Assembly: GCA_044235425.1 (NCBI GenBank)
Contig: JBIIHW010000005.1
Coordinates: 128,579-192,578 of the forward strand
Reading direction: 5' to 3'
Source of the DNA: JBJSXJ01 sp044235425
GTDB lineage: Bacteria > Planctomycetota > Planctomycetia > Pirellulales > Pirellulaceae
Length of the DNA: 64,000 nt
The position numbers were made by a program, and so were the translations under genes. Below the pieces are notes generated by a model. That model made no database searches. It was given only the letters and a program-made list of their open reading frames with translations, and was not told where the DNA came from. Within the stretch, counting starts at the first letter, position 1. Every line of letters begins with the position of its first letter. Positions 44,198 through 51,831 of the stretch are shown one piece after another.

Positions 44198-44730
44198 GAT
44201 TGCGATCCCTCCATGGTTTTGAATTCCAAGCAGGCCTTGAGTTGCTCGCGAATCCGCTGCAGTGCTTTGGCGACCGCATTGGCCGTCATTCCCATACGCT
44301 CCGCAATCGCGGCGGGTTTCAAATCCTGCTCATATCGCAAATCGATGAGTTCGCGCGAGCGACGCGCGAGTTGCTGGAGGCAATCACGAAGTTCCGCGAG
44401 AGGCGACGAATCCACTTCCGCTGATTCCATAAAGGCGGTACTGAGTGCCAACATGGTAGCCTCATCGAACACTAAGCGATCACGTCGCCGACGACGCAAG
44501 TAAAGTCCAACTTGATTTCGTGCGACTCCTAGAGCCCAGCTCAAGAATGGTCGCTGCGGCTCGTACGATTTGGCGTAGCAGTCCAGCACCGCAACCGCGA
44601 TTTCCTGCAATAAATCGTCGCGGTCACGAGCCTCGCGCACGACGGAATGAAGGAAGGCAGAGACGACCGGTTGCGCCAGTGTCCACTGACGCATTGCCTG
44701 ACGAGTTATCTCTGGAGTCGTTTCGTCCAT
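44194..44730 (-). CDS. RNA polymerase ECF-type sigma factor
   Basis: 178 residues from the ATG at 44730. Region 2 shows DRDDLLQEIAVAVLDCYAKS and RPFLSWALGVARNQVGLYLR (the core- and -10-binding helices). Region 4 shows SRELIDLRYEQDLKPAAIAERMGMTANAVAKALQR, a helix-turn-helix for the -35 element. There is no region 1 or 3, as expected for ECF sigmas. It heads the minus-strand run that continues through the anti-sigma-like gene, two sulfatases, the YHYH gene and an oxidoreductase, and probably directs its own operon. The frame is open further upstream to 44970, but that part lacks family likeness and overlaps the divergent CLC gene. Confidence 0.9.
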   Translation of the reverse strand: MDETTPEITRQAMRQWTLAQPVVSAFLHSVVREARDRDDLLQEIAVAVLDCYAKSYEPQRPFLSWALGVARNQVGLYLRRRRRDRLVFDEATMLALSTAFMESAEVDSSPLAELRDCLQQLARRSRELIDLRYEQDLKPAAIAERMGMTANAVAKALQRIREQLKACLEFKTMEGSQS

Positions 44731-44814
44731 CGTTGGGTGCTCAACTATACTTATCCGGAGTGACGAAATTATGACTTGGAAAAACAGAAGTAAATTGGCG
44801 CAGTGCGTGGGACG

Positions 44815-46146
44815 ATGACGGAGCGACGAGAGCAATGGAAATTTCTGCGGGCCATCACCTGGATTGCCAAGTGGGTCGTCATCACCCTGCCGCTTGGCCT
44901 GTTGGTTGGCTCCGCCGCGGCATTTTTCCTCTGGGCACTCGATCGAGTAACTCAGTGGCAGTGGCAGCACCCCTGGCTCCTATTGCTGTTGCCCGTTGGG
45001 GGAGCGATCTCAGGCCTGCTTTACCACCGCTGGGGCCAAGCTGTTGAAGCGGGGCAGCAGTTCGTTTGGCAGCAGATCCGCGATCCCGCAGGAAAAATTC
45101 CCGTGCGCATGGCTCCCCTGGTGCTCCTCGGGACGCTCATCACCCATCTGTGCGGCGGATCAGCGGGCCGTGAAGGTACTGCCGTCCAGATGGGAGCCTG
45201 CTTAGCAAGTGAATGGGCCCGTTGGCTGCGGCTGCGCCCGACCGATTCACAGCTGCTGATGACCGCCGGCGTCGCCGCTGGCTTTGGCGCCGTCTTTGGC
45301 ACGCCCCTAGCTGGCACTTTATTTGCCATCGAAGTCATTGCCCGTGGTCAAATTTCCTGGTCTGCGGCTGTGCCCTGTTTATTCGCGAGCGTGATTGGCG
45401 ATCAAGTCTCGCTGGCGTGGGGGATCGAACACACGGCTTATCCACTGACCGGTGATGACTGGGCCGTTCGCTCGGCAAGCTCCGAGATCACTGGCATGGA
45501 TCCGCTCCTTGTGCTGAAAATTGCTTTGGCGAGCTGTCTCTTTGGACTCGCCAGTTCACTCTTCGTGCGAGCCACACGGGCCGTGCAACAGGGATGTCAG
45601 TGGACGATCAAGCGTACTTGGCTGCGTCCCGTCGCGGGAGGCGTTCTCATCGTACTCCTCGCATCAATAACCGCTAACCGTGACTACTTGGGATTAGGAG
45701 TAAACGCGAATCCCAACGATCTGACAGCCGTGACGATTCAGACGAGCTTTCGTGCGGGTGGCGCGAATTGTGGCAGCTGGTTGTGGAAACTGATTTTTAC
45801 TGCCGTGACCGTGGGCAGTGGTTTTAAGGGTGGTGAGGCGACACCGCTTTTCTTCATCGGCAGCGCCTTGGGAAACACGCTGGGGGAATTGCTGGGAGCT
45901 CCGGTCGAGCTGCTGGCCGCGCTGGGATTCGTCGCCGTTTTCGCCGGTGCAACCAGGACGCCGCTGGCGTGCACGATCATGGCCTGGGAACTGTTTGGTC
46001 GCAGTTCACCGGCAGTAATGGCCACCGCCTTTCCGATTTATGCCGCCTTGGCTTGTTTTGTCGCGAGTCACTGTGCCCAAGCTTCGACAGCAGCGGGACA
46101 TTTGCATTGCGATTCAGCAAGAACTAAAGATCGTCTTGGAGCGTGA
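44815..46146 (+). CDS. CLC-family fluoride (CLC-F type) transporter
   Basis: 443 residues with about ten hydrophobic helices and no CBS domains. The signature GGSAGREGTAVQMG matches the GREG motif with Thr where chloride CLCs have Pro. Upstream, the segment EAGQQFVWQQIRDP with MAPLVLLGTLITHLCGG resembles the fluoride-exporting CLC-F branch, which uses an Asn/Met-type filter instead of GSGIP. The second pore motif is GSGFKGGEATPLFFIGSALG, and FAGATRTPLACTIMAWE follows. CLC-F proteins exchange F- for H+ and keep the cytoplasm fluoride-free. ATG at 44815 was chosen; a GTG at 44803 is also in frame. Divergent from the sigma gene with only 84 bp between; no fluoride riboswitch is visible there. 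Confidence 0.85.
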   Translation: MTERREQWKFLRAITWIAKWVVITLPLGLLVGSAAAFFLWALDRVTQWQWQHPWLLLLLPVGGAISGLLYHRWGQAVEAGQQFVWQQIRDPAGKIPVRMAPLVLLGTLITHLCGGSAGREGTAVQMGACLASEWARWLRLRPTDSQLLMTAGVAAGFGAVFGTPLAGTLFAIEVIARGQISWSAAVPCLFASVIGDQVSLAWGIEHTAYPLTGDDWAVRSASSEITGMDPLLVLKIALASCLFGLASSLFVRATRAVQQGCQWTIKRTWLRPVAGGVLIVLLASITANRDYLGLGVNANPNDLTAVTIQTSFRAGGANCGSWLWKLIFTAVTVGSGFKGGEATPLFFIGSALGNTLGELLGAPVELLAALGFVAVFAGATRTPLACTIMAWELFGRSSPAVMATAFPIYAALACFVASHCAQASTAAGHLHCDSARTKDRLGA

Positions 46147-46537
46147 TTTATGCGAGCCGCGAGGAATACAAGGAGGTGCACTATGCGGAATGAATTTATC
46201 GTTCGATTAAAGCCGGGTTGTTGAAATCCGAGCGAGTGCGCAAGCATTTGACGAGCTTTTATTGCCTTGAACTTTCAGTCCGCTTCTACAAGTCTTCTTG
46301 GCAAGCTTAACGAGTCCCGGAGCTGAGTCAATTTTCTCCATCGAGCAGCCTTCTTTGCTACGTTTGAATTGGATTGCGTGTCGGTCAAATCTTCATCGGC
46401 TCGGTTGCTGTCGAGCTCAGGTTTAACGAGTGAGGGGTGTGTTTTGAACGCGATATCTTGCGAAAAAGCTCTTGTGTGATATTTTGTTCACCATGAACCG
46501 TGGGGCATTATCTAGCTTGTTACACAAGGAGATAACC
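46147..46537. other. 391-bp intergenic region with a small ORF
   Basis: It lies between the CLC gene and the transposase gene. It holds a 13-codon ORF with a perfect ribosome-binding site (see 46183-46224). The rest shows no gene and no strong palindrome, and I see no clear terminator. Confidence 0.5.
46183..46224 (+). CDS. Candidate 13-residue small ORF with ideal ribosome-binding site
   Basis: AAGGAGG at 46170-46176 is followed after 6 nt by an ATG and the codons for MRNEFIVRLKPGC, then TGA. The site is the best Shine-Dalgarno sequence in this part of the window. The frame also extends upstream to an ATG at 46150. It may be a leader peptide, a remnant of a decayed gene, or chance. Confidence 0.25.
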   Translation: MRNEFIVRLKPGC

Positions 46538-47572
46538 ATGGCTAGACGTAATCGAAGGGACGTGATTGATGAGTCGAAACCGGGTTTGTATCACGTTTTC
46601 ACTCGGATCAATCGTCGTCATTTTTTGTTAGGACAGGATCCAGCGACGGGTGCGGACTGGTCGGTGCGCAAGGGCTGGATCCGTCGGCGAATGGAACTGC
46701 TTGCTCAGATCTTTCTGATCGATGTGCATGAATTTGCCATCCTGGATAATCATTTTCACTCGATCCTGCGGAATCGTCCCGATCTGGTGGAACTGTTGTC
46801 GGACCGGGAGGTGGCGAACCGCTGGCTGCAGCTGAATCGGGCTAGTTTGCTGCTGAATGGAGTGCCATCGGAGCAGCAGATCGATGAGTTCGTAAAGGAT
46901 ACGAAGCGAGTGCAAAAGGCTCGGAAGCGGTTGTCGTCGATCAGCGAGTTTATGGGTTGCCTGAAGGAGCCGATTGCTCGCGAGGCGAACCTCGAGGACG
47001 AGGCGCCGGGGCATTTCTGGGGGGCGCGTTTCAGTGCGGTTCCGCTGCCGAATGACGCGTCGCTGCAGGCGTGCAGTTTGTATGTGGTGCTGAATTCGAT
47101 TCGAGCCGGGAAGGCGGAGAAGGTGGAGGATGCCGAATTCACATCGCTGCATGCCCGGCTGCAGGACCATTTGTCCAAGGATCCGACTCGGCCGTTGTCG
47201 GGATGGTTGGCTCCTGTGCATGTAGACGGCGACGGCTACGATGGGATGGCGGCGGGCCGTCGAGCGTCGAACAAGGGGTACTTGAATGTCCCCTTTGCGC
47301 AGCAGTTGGAGTTGGCGGACGCGGTAGCGACGCATGAGAAGCGTCAGAAGGAGGTGCGGCGTCAGCTCAAGCCTGGGGAGATGGTGGTGGAACGGCCACT
47401 GGAGTTGCCACCGATCCTGGAGCGATTAGGGGTGAACGCCGCAGAATGGGATTTTGCGATGCGGGTGACGAGTCGGCGGTTTGATCGTGAGCTGGAGATC
47501 ATGGCGGCGATGTTTGCGGAAGCTCATCGGCGAGCGAAGGAGGGGGGCGGCGGTTCCAGCCGATCGGGTTGA
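46538..47572 (+). CDS. RAYT: REP-associated tyrosine transposase (Y1/IS200-like)
   Basis: 344 residues from the ATG at 46538, preceded by AAGGAG at a 6-nt spacing; an upstream in-frame ATG at 46493 lacks one. The HUH metal motif is NHFHSIL (His72 and His74) and the probable catalytic Tyr is Tyr182 in CSLYVVLNSIRAG. The EFAILDNHFHSILRNRPDL core is typical of large planctomycete members. RAYTs are single-copy, domesticated relatives of IS200/IS605 transposases that process REP palindromes. Fittingly, two palindromes and a tandem array lie 330-450 bp downstream. The C-terminal part is highly charged and ends GGGGSSRSG. Confidence 0.88.
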   Translation: MARRNRRDVIDESKPGLYHVFTRINRRHFLLGQDPATGADWSVRKGWIRRRMELLAQIFLIDVHEFAILDNHFHSILRNRPDLVELLSDREVANRWLQLNRASLLLNGVPSEQQIDEFVKDTKRVQKARKRLSSISEFMGCLKEPIAREANLEDEAPGHFWGARFSAVPLPNDASLQACSLYVVLNSIRAGKAEKVEDAEFTSLHARLQDHLSKDPTRPLSGWLAPVHVDGDGYDGMAAGRRASNKGYLNVPFAQQLELADAVATHEKRQKEVRRQLKPGEMVVERPLELPPILERLGVNAAEWDFAMRVTSRRFDRELEIMAAMFAEAHRRAKEGGGGSSRSG

Positions 47573-47777
47573 TGCCAGCGGACGCCGCTGAGGCGTGGTA
47601 GTGGTTGGCCCGGTGTGGTTGAAAGCTGATAAAGCCTGAGGCGAGGCGGATCAGAATGTCGAGGGCGAGCCGCTGAGGTTCATTTTTCGCTCGAGTTATA
47701 TCGCGAGCTGCGTGGGCGGTGCGCGCCGGGGAAGTGATTGGACCGAAAACTCGGCTAAATTTTGTCATTTAGTAACG

Positions 47778-47800
47778 GCCACCAGTGGCTTTTTTGTTTT
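47778..47800 (+). terminator. Possible intrinsic terminator
   Basis: GCCACCAGTGGC, a near-palindrome of 12 nt, runs straight into TTTTTTGTTTT. The stem is only 4-5 bp, so strength is doubtful. It lies 205 bp after the transposase stop. Confidence 0.35.
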
Positions 47801-47901
47801 CAGACGATCGATGCGGAGGTTTTGAGCGGCCAACCGTCGATCAGCGACGGCCTTCAAGAAACAAAAGGTGAACGAAACTGACGAGGAACTGACGAGGTAA
47901 C

Positions 47902-47914
47902 TGCCACGGTGGCA
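47902..47914. repeat. REP-like palindrome, copy 1
   Basis: TGCCACGGTGGCA has 6-bp arms around a single G and is preceded by AC and followed by GGCTA. It is identical in core and flanks to copy 2 at 48007-48019. Such short palindromes are the usual substrates of RAYT proteins. Confidence 0.8.
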
Positions 47915-47993
47915 GGCTAATCGTGTCGCAGGCTAATCGTGTCGCAGGCTAACCGTGTCGGCTAATCGTGTCATCGTGTCGGCTAATCGTGTC
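47912..47993. repeat. 16-bp tandem array between the palindromes
   Basis: GCAGGCTAATCGTGTC occurs three times (the third with one change: AACC for AATC). It is followed by two copies of GGCTAATCGTGTC separated by ATCGTGTC. The first unit overlaps the end of the palindrome, so the array may have grown from a REP flank. Confidence 0.85.
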
Positions 47994-48006
47994 GCGTATG
48001 GGTGAC

Positions 48007-48019
48007 TGCCACGGTGGCA
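48007..48019. repeat. REP-like palindrome, copy 2
   Basis: Identical to copy 1, TGCCACGGTGGCA, in the same orientation with the same ACTGCC...GGCTA flanks, 105 bp downstream. Confidence 0.8.
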
Positions 48020-48160
48020 GGCTATTATGAGTTCCCCGCCATATTCAACTAACACTCTCCCGACTACAGTAAACTTCACGCGTGCCATGACGCTCAGTGG
48101 CTATCCATAATCCGATCGAGAATCTGTTGGACAGGGCACCTCCACGGTCGCTCTTTGAGT

Positions 48161-49432
48161 ATGGAAACTGTCTCTCCTCCTCTCCGCCGAAAATCTCAGC
48201 GATGGTTCCAAATTACTCTGGTGTCACTACTTGTGGTGGGAATCACCGCCGCGGTCCAATCGTGGCAGGAACGCCCTCTGACCGAGATTCGTCAACTGCT
48301 CGGCAGTCAGGAACATGACAAAGCCCTCAAGCGGATTGATTATTACCTGGCCGGGCATCCGAACGATCCGCGAGTGCTCGCTCTAAAAGCACGCACCCTA
48401 GTTGGGCTTGGCCGCGACACCGCGGCCATTCAGATCTTTGAACAGGTAGGTGTGGCGACGACAGCGGACATGCAATCGCTGGCAACGGCGTATCAGCGAC
48501 AATCGATTTGGTCGCGAGCGGCGGCGATGTTCCAACAAGTGGTCGCCGCTGAGCCAGCCAATCAATCAGCACTTGAAAATCTCGCAGCTTGCCAACTGCA
48601 ACTTGGCTCCTACCACGATGCCCTAGCCACTGCTCAGCAGCTCGCCGCAATTCCTTCAGCCGTGGCTCGCGGACATGCCTGGCAAGCGTTCCTCTATCAA
48701 CGACTGGAACGGCCGGCCGATGCGATCTTGGAGTTTGAGCGAACGCTGGTCGCAGATCCCACCGCCGCTAAATTACCAACTCCACCCCAAGATTTTTTTC
48801 TCCAACAAGCACGTGTGTTGCTGGCGGAGCAGCGGATCGAAGAGTCCCAGCGAGCACTGGAACGCAGCTTGGCCGCTCAGCCCAACGCCGAGGCGTACGT
48901 GCTGTTTGCCAAAATCTATCTGCAATTGGAGCAAGAGGAGAGTGCGCGGGATTTTTTCCAAAAAGCGATTCAGCTCCAGCCGCTGGAACCGACCGCTCGC
49001 GAAGAGCTCGCCGCTCGAGCCTTAAAAAACTCCCAACATAATGAAGCCCAAACCTGGCTGCAGCCGCTGGCTGTTAATGGTTTGATTCGCGCTCGCACGG
49101 CCGAGCTGATGGCCGAAACCGCTCAACTAAAAGGAGATGGCACAACGGCAGGTCGCTGGCGCCAGCGTGCAACCACTCTCCGTCGTCAAGAAAAACTGGC
49201 TGCCAACATCGATCGACTACTGGCTCGCAATCCAGATTCCACCAACGCCAAGATCGCGCGGGCGCATCGTTTTGCGGCGGTCGGAAATTGGCGGGAGGCA
49301 CAAGCGCAACTAGCTCCGCTGGTGCAGCAGCCGCCGGACGATGCTGCCAGCCGAGAGGTCGTCAAGCAGCTTGTAAACGCTGTCCAAGCCCAAGCTCCTC
49401 TACCACCACTTGATGAACTCAGCTGGGACTAA
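48161..49432 (+). CDS. Membrane-anchored TPR-repeat protein
   Basis: 423 residues from the ATG at 48161 (a TTG two codons upstream is also open). One N-terminal transmembrane segment (ITLVSLLVVGITAAV) anchors it. The rest is helical with at least seven TPR-like hairpins, for example DKALKRIDYYLAGHPNDPRVLALKA, AAAMFQQVVAAEPANQSAL, ADAILEFERTLVADPTAA and ARDFFQKAIQLQPLEPTA. TPR proteins scaffold protein complexes; no partner can be named. It converges on the kinase gene with 34 bp between the stops. Confidence 0.8.
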   Translation: METVSPPLRRKSQRWFQITLVSLLVVGITAAVQSWQERPLTEIRQLLGSQEHDKALKRIDYYLAGHPNDPRVLALKARTLVGLGRDTAAIQIFEQVGVATTADMQSLATAYQRQSIWSRAAAMFQQVVAAEPANQSALENLAACQLQLGSYHDALATAQQLAAIPSAVARGHAWQAFLYQRLERPADAILEFERTLVADPTAAKLPTPPQDFFLQQARVLLAEQRIEESQRALERSLAAQPNAEAYVLFAKIYLQLEQEESARDFFQKAIQLQPLEPTAREELAARALKNSQHNEAQTWLQPLAVNGLIRARTAELMAETAQLKGDGTTAGRWRQRATTLRRQEKLAANIDRLLARNPDSTNAKIARAHRFAAVGNWREAQAQLAPLVQQPPDDAASREVVKQLVNAVQAQAPLPPLDELSWD

Positions 49433-49466
49433 CTTGTCCCGAAAATCGCACCGTATCAACCCATCA

Positions 49467-51032
49467 TCAGAATCGCTGAATCACCAACGTGAGGGCGGCA
49501 CCGAGAAGCATGGCGATGGGAACCGCAATGGCCAGAGCGACGGCCACCGCCAAGCCAGTCGTCCATTGCTCGCCTTCCGTGAATCGTTCACCGAAGGCTA
49601 GCATCGGTCGCAGCCGACGATTACTGTGCCGATGCGACCGTCGTGTGTCCGCCAGATTCGTACCGGCAGTATCCCCGGTACGCGAGATGCCACTCAGACT
49701 TTCCATCGCGCGGGCATCCAGCACCCGCGAATCCACGACTTGAGAATCGATCGAACGAGCATCCAGCGCACGGGAGTCGACACCGCGCGAATCTACTGCT
49801 CGCGAATCTACTGCTCGCGAATCTACACCCCGCGAATCTACTGCTCGCGAATCTACGGCTCGCGAATCCATACCGCGCGAATCTAAGGCCCGAGAGTCGA
49901 GTTCACCAGCATCGGCCAAGTGTGCGTCGACGAGGTCTGCGGTATCGACAACAATCGGTGGTGCCATCCAGCGGGCTTTGGAAAGCTGCTGAGCGGGCAG
50001 AGGTGACGATTCCTGCGCCCAAGGCTCCAGACGACTTACCACTTCCGCTGCGGTTTGCAGCCGAGCTGCAGGATTTTTTTCCATCATGTCGGCAATGACT
50101 TCCACGAATTCTTCGCTGATATTCACGTTGAATCGGCGGGGATGCCAGGGCGTTTCCTCACAATGACGGCGAGCCTTATCGCGTGTCGTGCCACCGGGAA
50201 AAGGCACTTTGGCGCAGATCGCATAGTAGAGCGTGCAACCCAGGGAGTAGATATCGCTGACACTCGTTACTTCCCGTGGCGTACGAATCTGTTCCGGTGA
50301 AAGATAGTCGGACGTGCCGACGATCTTGCCCGCGCGAGGATCTCCCTCGCCTTCATCGATATAGGATGCCAGCCCCAAGTCGGAAACTTTTGCGATGCCA
50401 TCGGGCGTCACCAGGATATTCCCCGGTTTCACATCCCGATGAATGAGGCCACGGCCATGCGCGTGATCGAGTCCCAAAGCGGCATGCAGAATCACGCGTG
50501 CCGCTTGTTGCATCGTCAGTGCGCCGCGTTGGCGTACAAGTCGCCGCAGATCGGTGCCGGGAACATATTCCGTCACGAGGTAGTGCACGTTGCCATCGTG
50601 ACCGGCATCGTAGGCCCGTACCAGGTGAGGATGATCCAGTTGAGCCTGCGTGCGTATCTCACGAGTGAAATTGGCAATGGAGTCGGGAGTGGCGCGATGA
50701 CTTGGTAGAACCTTCACGGCACATTCCCGCCCCATCATCTTGTGAACCGCTTTGAAGACCTGCCCCATGCCACCTTGACCGATCCAGTCGGTGATCAAGT
50801 AAGGGCCCAGGTTGAGCTTGGTTCGCCCCGCACGCAGCTGTTCAACTTGGTAAGGTGTCAACAGCCCCAGTTCCACGAGCTTGGCAGATACCTGCTCAAT
50901 GTCCACTTCGGTCGCAAGCCCGGGAGCAGCCGTCGCGACCGAGCGCACGGCATCAATCGCGTCCGCAAATTGCTGCTTCGTCACCAGCCCGCTGGCGATG
51001 GCCGAATTGCGAAAAGGAGTGATGGCAGACAT
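49467..51032 (-). CDS. Ser/Thr protein kinase with a five-residue DSR repeat array and C-terminal membrane anchor
   Basis: 521 residues. Residues 1-70 are a helical N-terminal region (ASGLVTKQQFADAID..., LVELGLLTPYQVEQL) common in planctomycete kinases. The kinase spans about 77-340: IGQGGMGQV, CAVKV lysine, HRDVKPGNI at about 198, SDLGLAS (DLG instead of DFG), LSPEQ. Residues 378-443 are thirteen five-residue units of the type DSR(A/G)(V/L). The C-terminus has one transmembrane helix (VALAIAVPIAMLLGAALTLVI), so the kinase is tail-anchored with no outer domain. ATG at 51032 was chosen; upstream frame to 51110 lacks family likeness. It follows the pseudouridine synthase gene by 92 bp. Confidence 0.9.
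   Translation of the reverse strand: MSAITPFRNSAIASGLVTKQQFADAIDAVRSVATAAPGLATEVDIEQVSAKLVELGLLTPYQVEQLRAGRTKLNLGPYLITDWIGQGGMGQVFKAVHKMMGRECAVKVLPSHRATPDSIANFTREIRTQAQLDHPHLVRAYDAGHDGNVHYLVTEYVPGTDLRRLVRQRGALTMQQAARVILHAALGLDHAHGRGLIHRDVKPGNILVTPDGIAKVSDLGLASYIDEGEGDPRAGKIVGTSDYLSPEQIRTPREVTSVSDIYSLGCTLYYAICAKVPFPGGTTRDKARRHCEETPWHPRRFNVNISEEFVEVIADMMEKNPAARLQTAAEVVSRLEPWAQESSPLPAQQLSKARWMAPPIVVDTADLVDAHLADAGELDSRALDSRGMDSRAVDSRAVDSRGVDSRAVDSRAVDSRGVDSRALDARSIDSQVVDSRVLDARAMESLSGISRTGDTAGTNLADTRRSHRHSNRRLRPMLAFGERFTEGEQWTTGLAVAVALAIAVPIAMLLGAALTLVIQRF
49707..49901 (-). repeat. 15-bp tandem repeat, thirteen units, encoding DSR(A/G)(V/L)
   Basis: The plus strand shows gcgaatctactgctc-like 15-mers. 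The central nine units are nearly identical; outer units on the 3' side drift (LDARS, IDSQV, LDARA). The pattern has a pentapeptide period but lacks the A(D/N)Lxx consensus of true pentapeptide repeats. It links kinase and membrane anchor. Confidence 0.9.
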
Positions 51033-51124
51033 ACGATTTACGAGTCGCAGAGGGAGCACGATATCAGGCTTAGTATCATAGAGTGCCGCCGTGCGTTGGC
51101 CAACGGTCAACGCCCGAAACCTCG

Positions 51125-51829
51125 TTATTCCTGCGCTCCGACCCAGGCTTGCCAGCGTGGTCCCCAGGCCGCCGGTAACGGTGCAACAATCTCCAGCGGC
51201 TCGCGTCGCACCGGATGCTCCAGCCGCAAGCGCCGCGCGTGCAACGCAATGCGATTACCGGTCGCCAACTGCCGCGCCGCTCCATATTTCAAATCACCGA
51301 GAATGGGCCAGCCACGGCTACCCAGCTGCAGTCGAATTTGATGCTTTCGCCCCGTTTCCAACTGCACTTCCACCAGCGTCTCCCCTCCATCACGAGCGAG
51401 CGTGCGATAGGAAAGACTCGCCATCTGTGCCGCTGGCATACGGCCTGACTCCACAACTTCCATGCGCTGTCGAGCCTCATTCTTATAGACCCAGTCCTCG
51501 CAGCGACCAGAAGCCGGCTGCGGCGGTTGTTCGACTAACGCCCAGTAGGTTTTGTCGACAACACCCTCACGAAACTGCTCTGCTAAGCGACTGGCAGCTT
51601 TGGAGGTGCGAGCGAATATGACAACACCTGTCACCAACCGATCCACTCGACTTACCACACCCAGATAGACATTCCCCGGCTTGTGATACTTTCGTCGAAT
51701 GTACTCCCGACATTCCCGCCATAAACTCGGCTCGTCCTCCGCCACCCCCATCGTCGGCAGTCCGGCTGGCTTGTTCACCACCAGCAAGTGATTGTCTTCG
51801 AACAGGACTTCCCACGACCGCACCGTCAT
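51125..51829 (-). CDS. RluA-family pseudouridine synthase
   Basis: 234 residues; converts uridine to pseudouridine in RNA. The N-terminal LFEDNHLLVVNKPAGLPT is the family start. The catalytic Asp is in SRVDRLVTGVVIFARTS, where most relatives have HRLDRxTSG. GRKHQIRLQLGSRGWPILGD and ALHARRLRLEHPV are conserved. There is no S4 domain. The start lies 2 bp after the DUF885 stop, so the two genes are probably translated together. The RNA target cannot be told from sequence. Confidence 0.9.
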   Translation of the reverse strand: MTVRSWEVLFEDNHLLVVNKPAGLPTMGVAEDEPSLWRECREYIRRKYHKPGNVYLGVVSRVDRLVTGVVIFARTSKAASRLAEQFREGVVDKTYWALVEQPPQPASGRCEDWVYKNEARQRMEVVESGRMPAAQMASLSYRTLARDGGETLVEVQLETGRKHQIRLQLGSRGWPILGDLKYGAARQLATGNRIALHARRLRLEHPVRREPLEIVAPLPAAWGPRWQAWVGAQE

Positions 51830-51831
51830 GT

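Larger units (their letters stand above)
47573..48160. other. 588-bp intergenic region with REP-like palindromes and a tandem array
   Basis: It contains a possible terminator (47778-47800), two identical 13-bp palindromes (47902-47914, 48007-48019) and an array of 16-bp units between them. The 5' third (47573-47760) is GC-rich with short self-complementary words such as AGCGGACGCCGCT but no gene. Confidence 0.8.

Noticed and set aside
44731..44814. Fluoride riboswitch before the CLC gene
   Set aside because: The conserved GGNGAUGG-type core and pseudoknot partners are not visible in the 84-bp gap.
49707..49901. Classic pentapeptide-repeat (A(D/N)Lxx) domain in the kinase
   Set aside because: The five-residue period is right but the central Leu and preceding Asp/Asn pattern is absent; DSR(A/G)V is better called a linker repeat.
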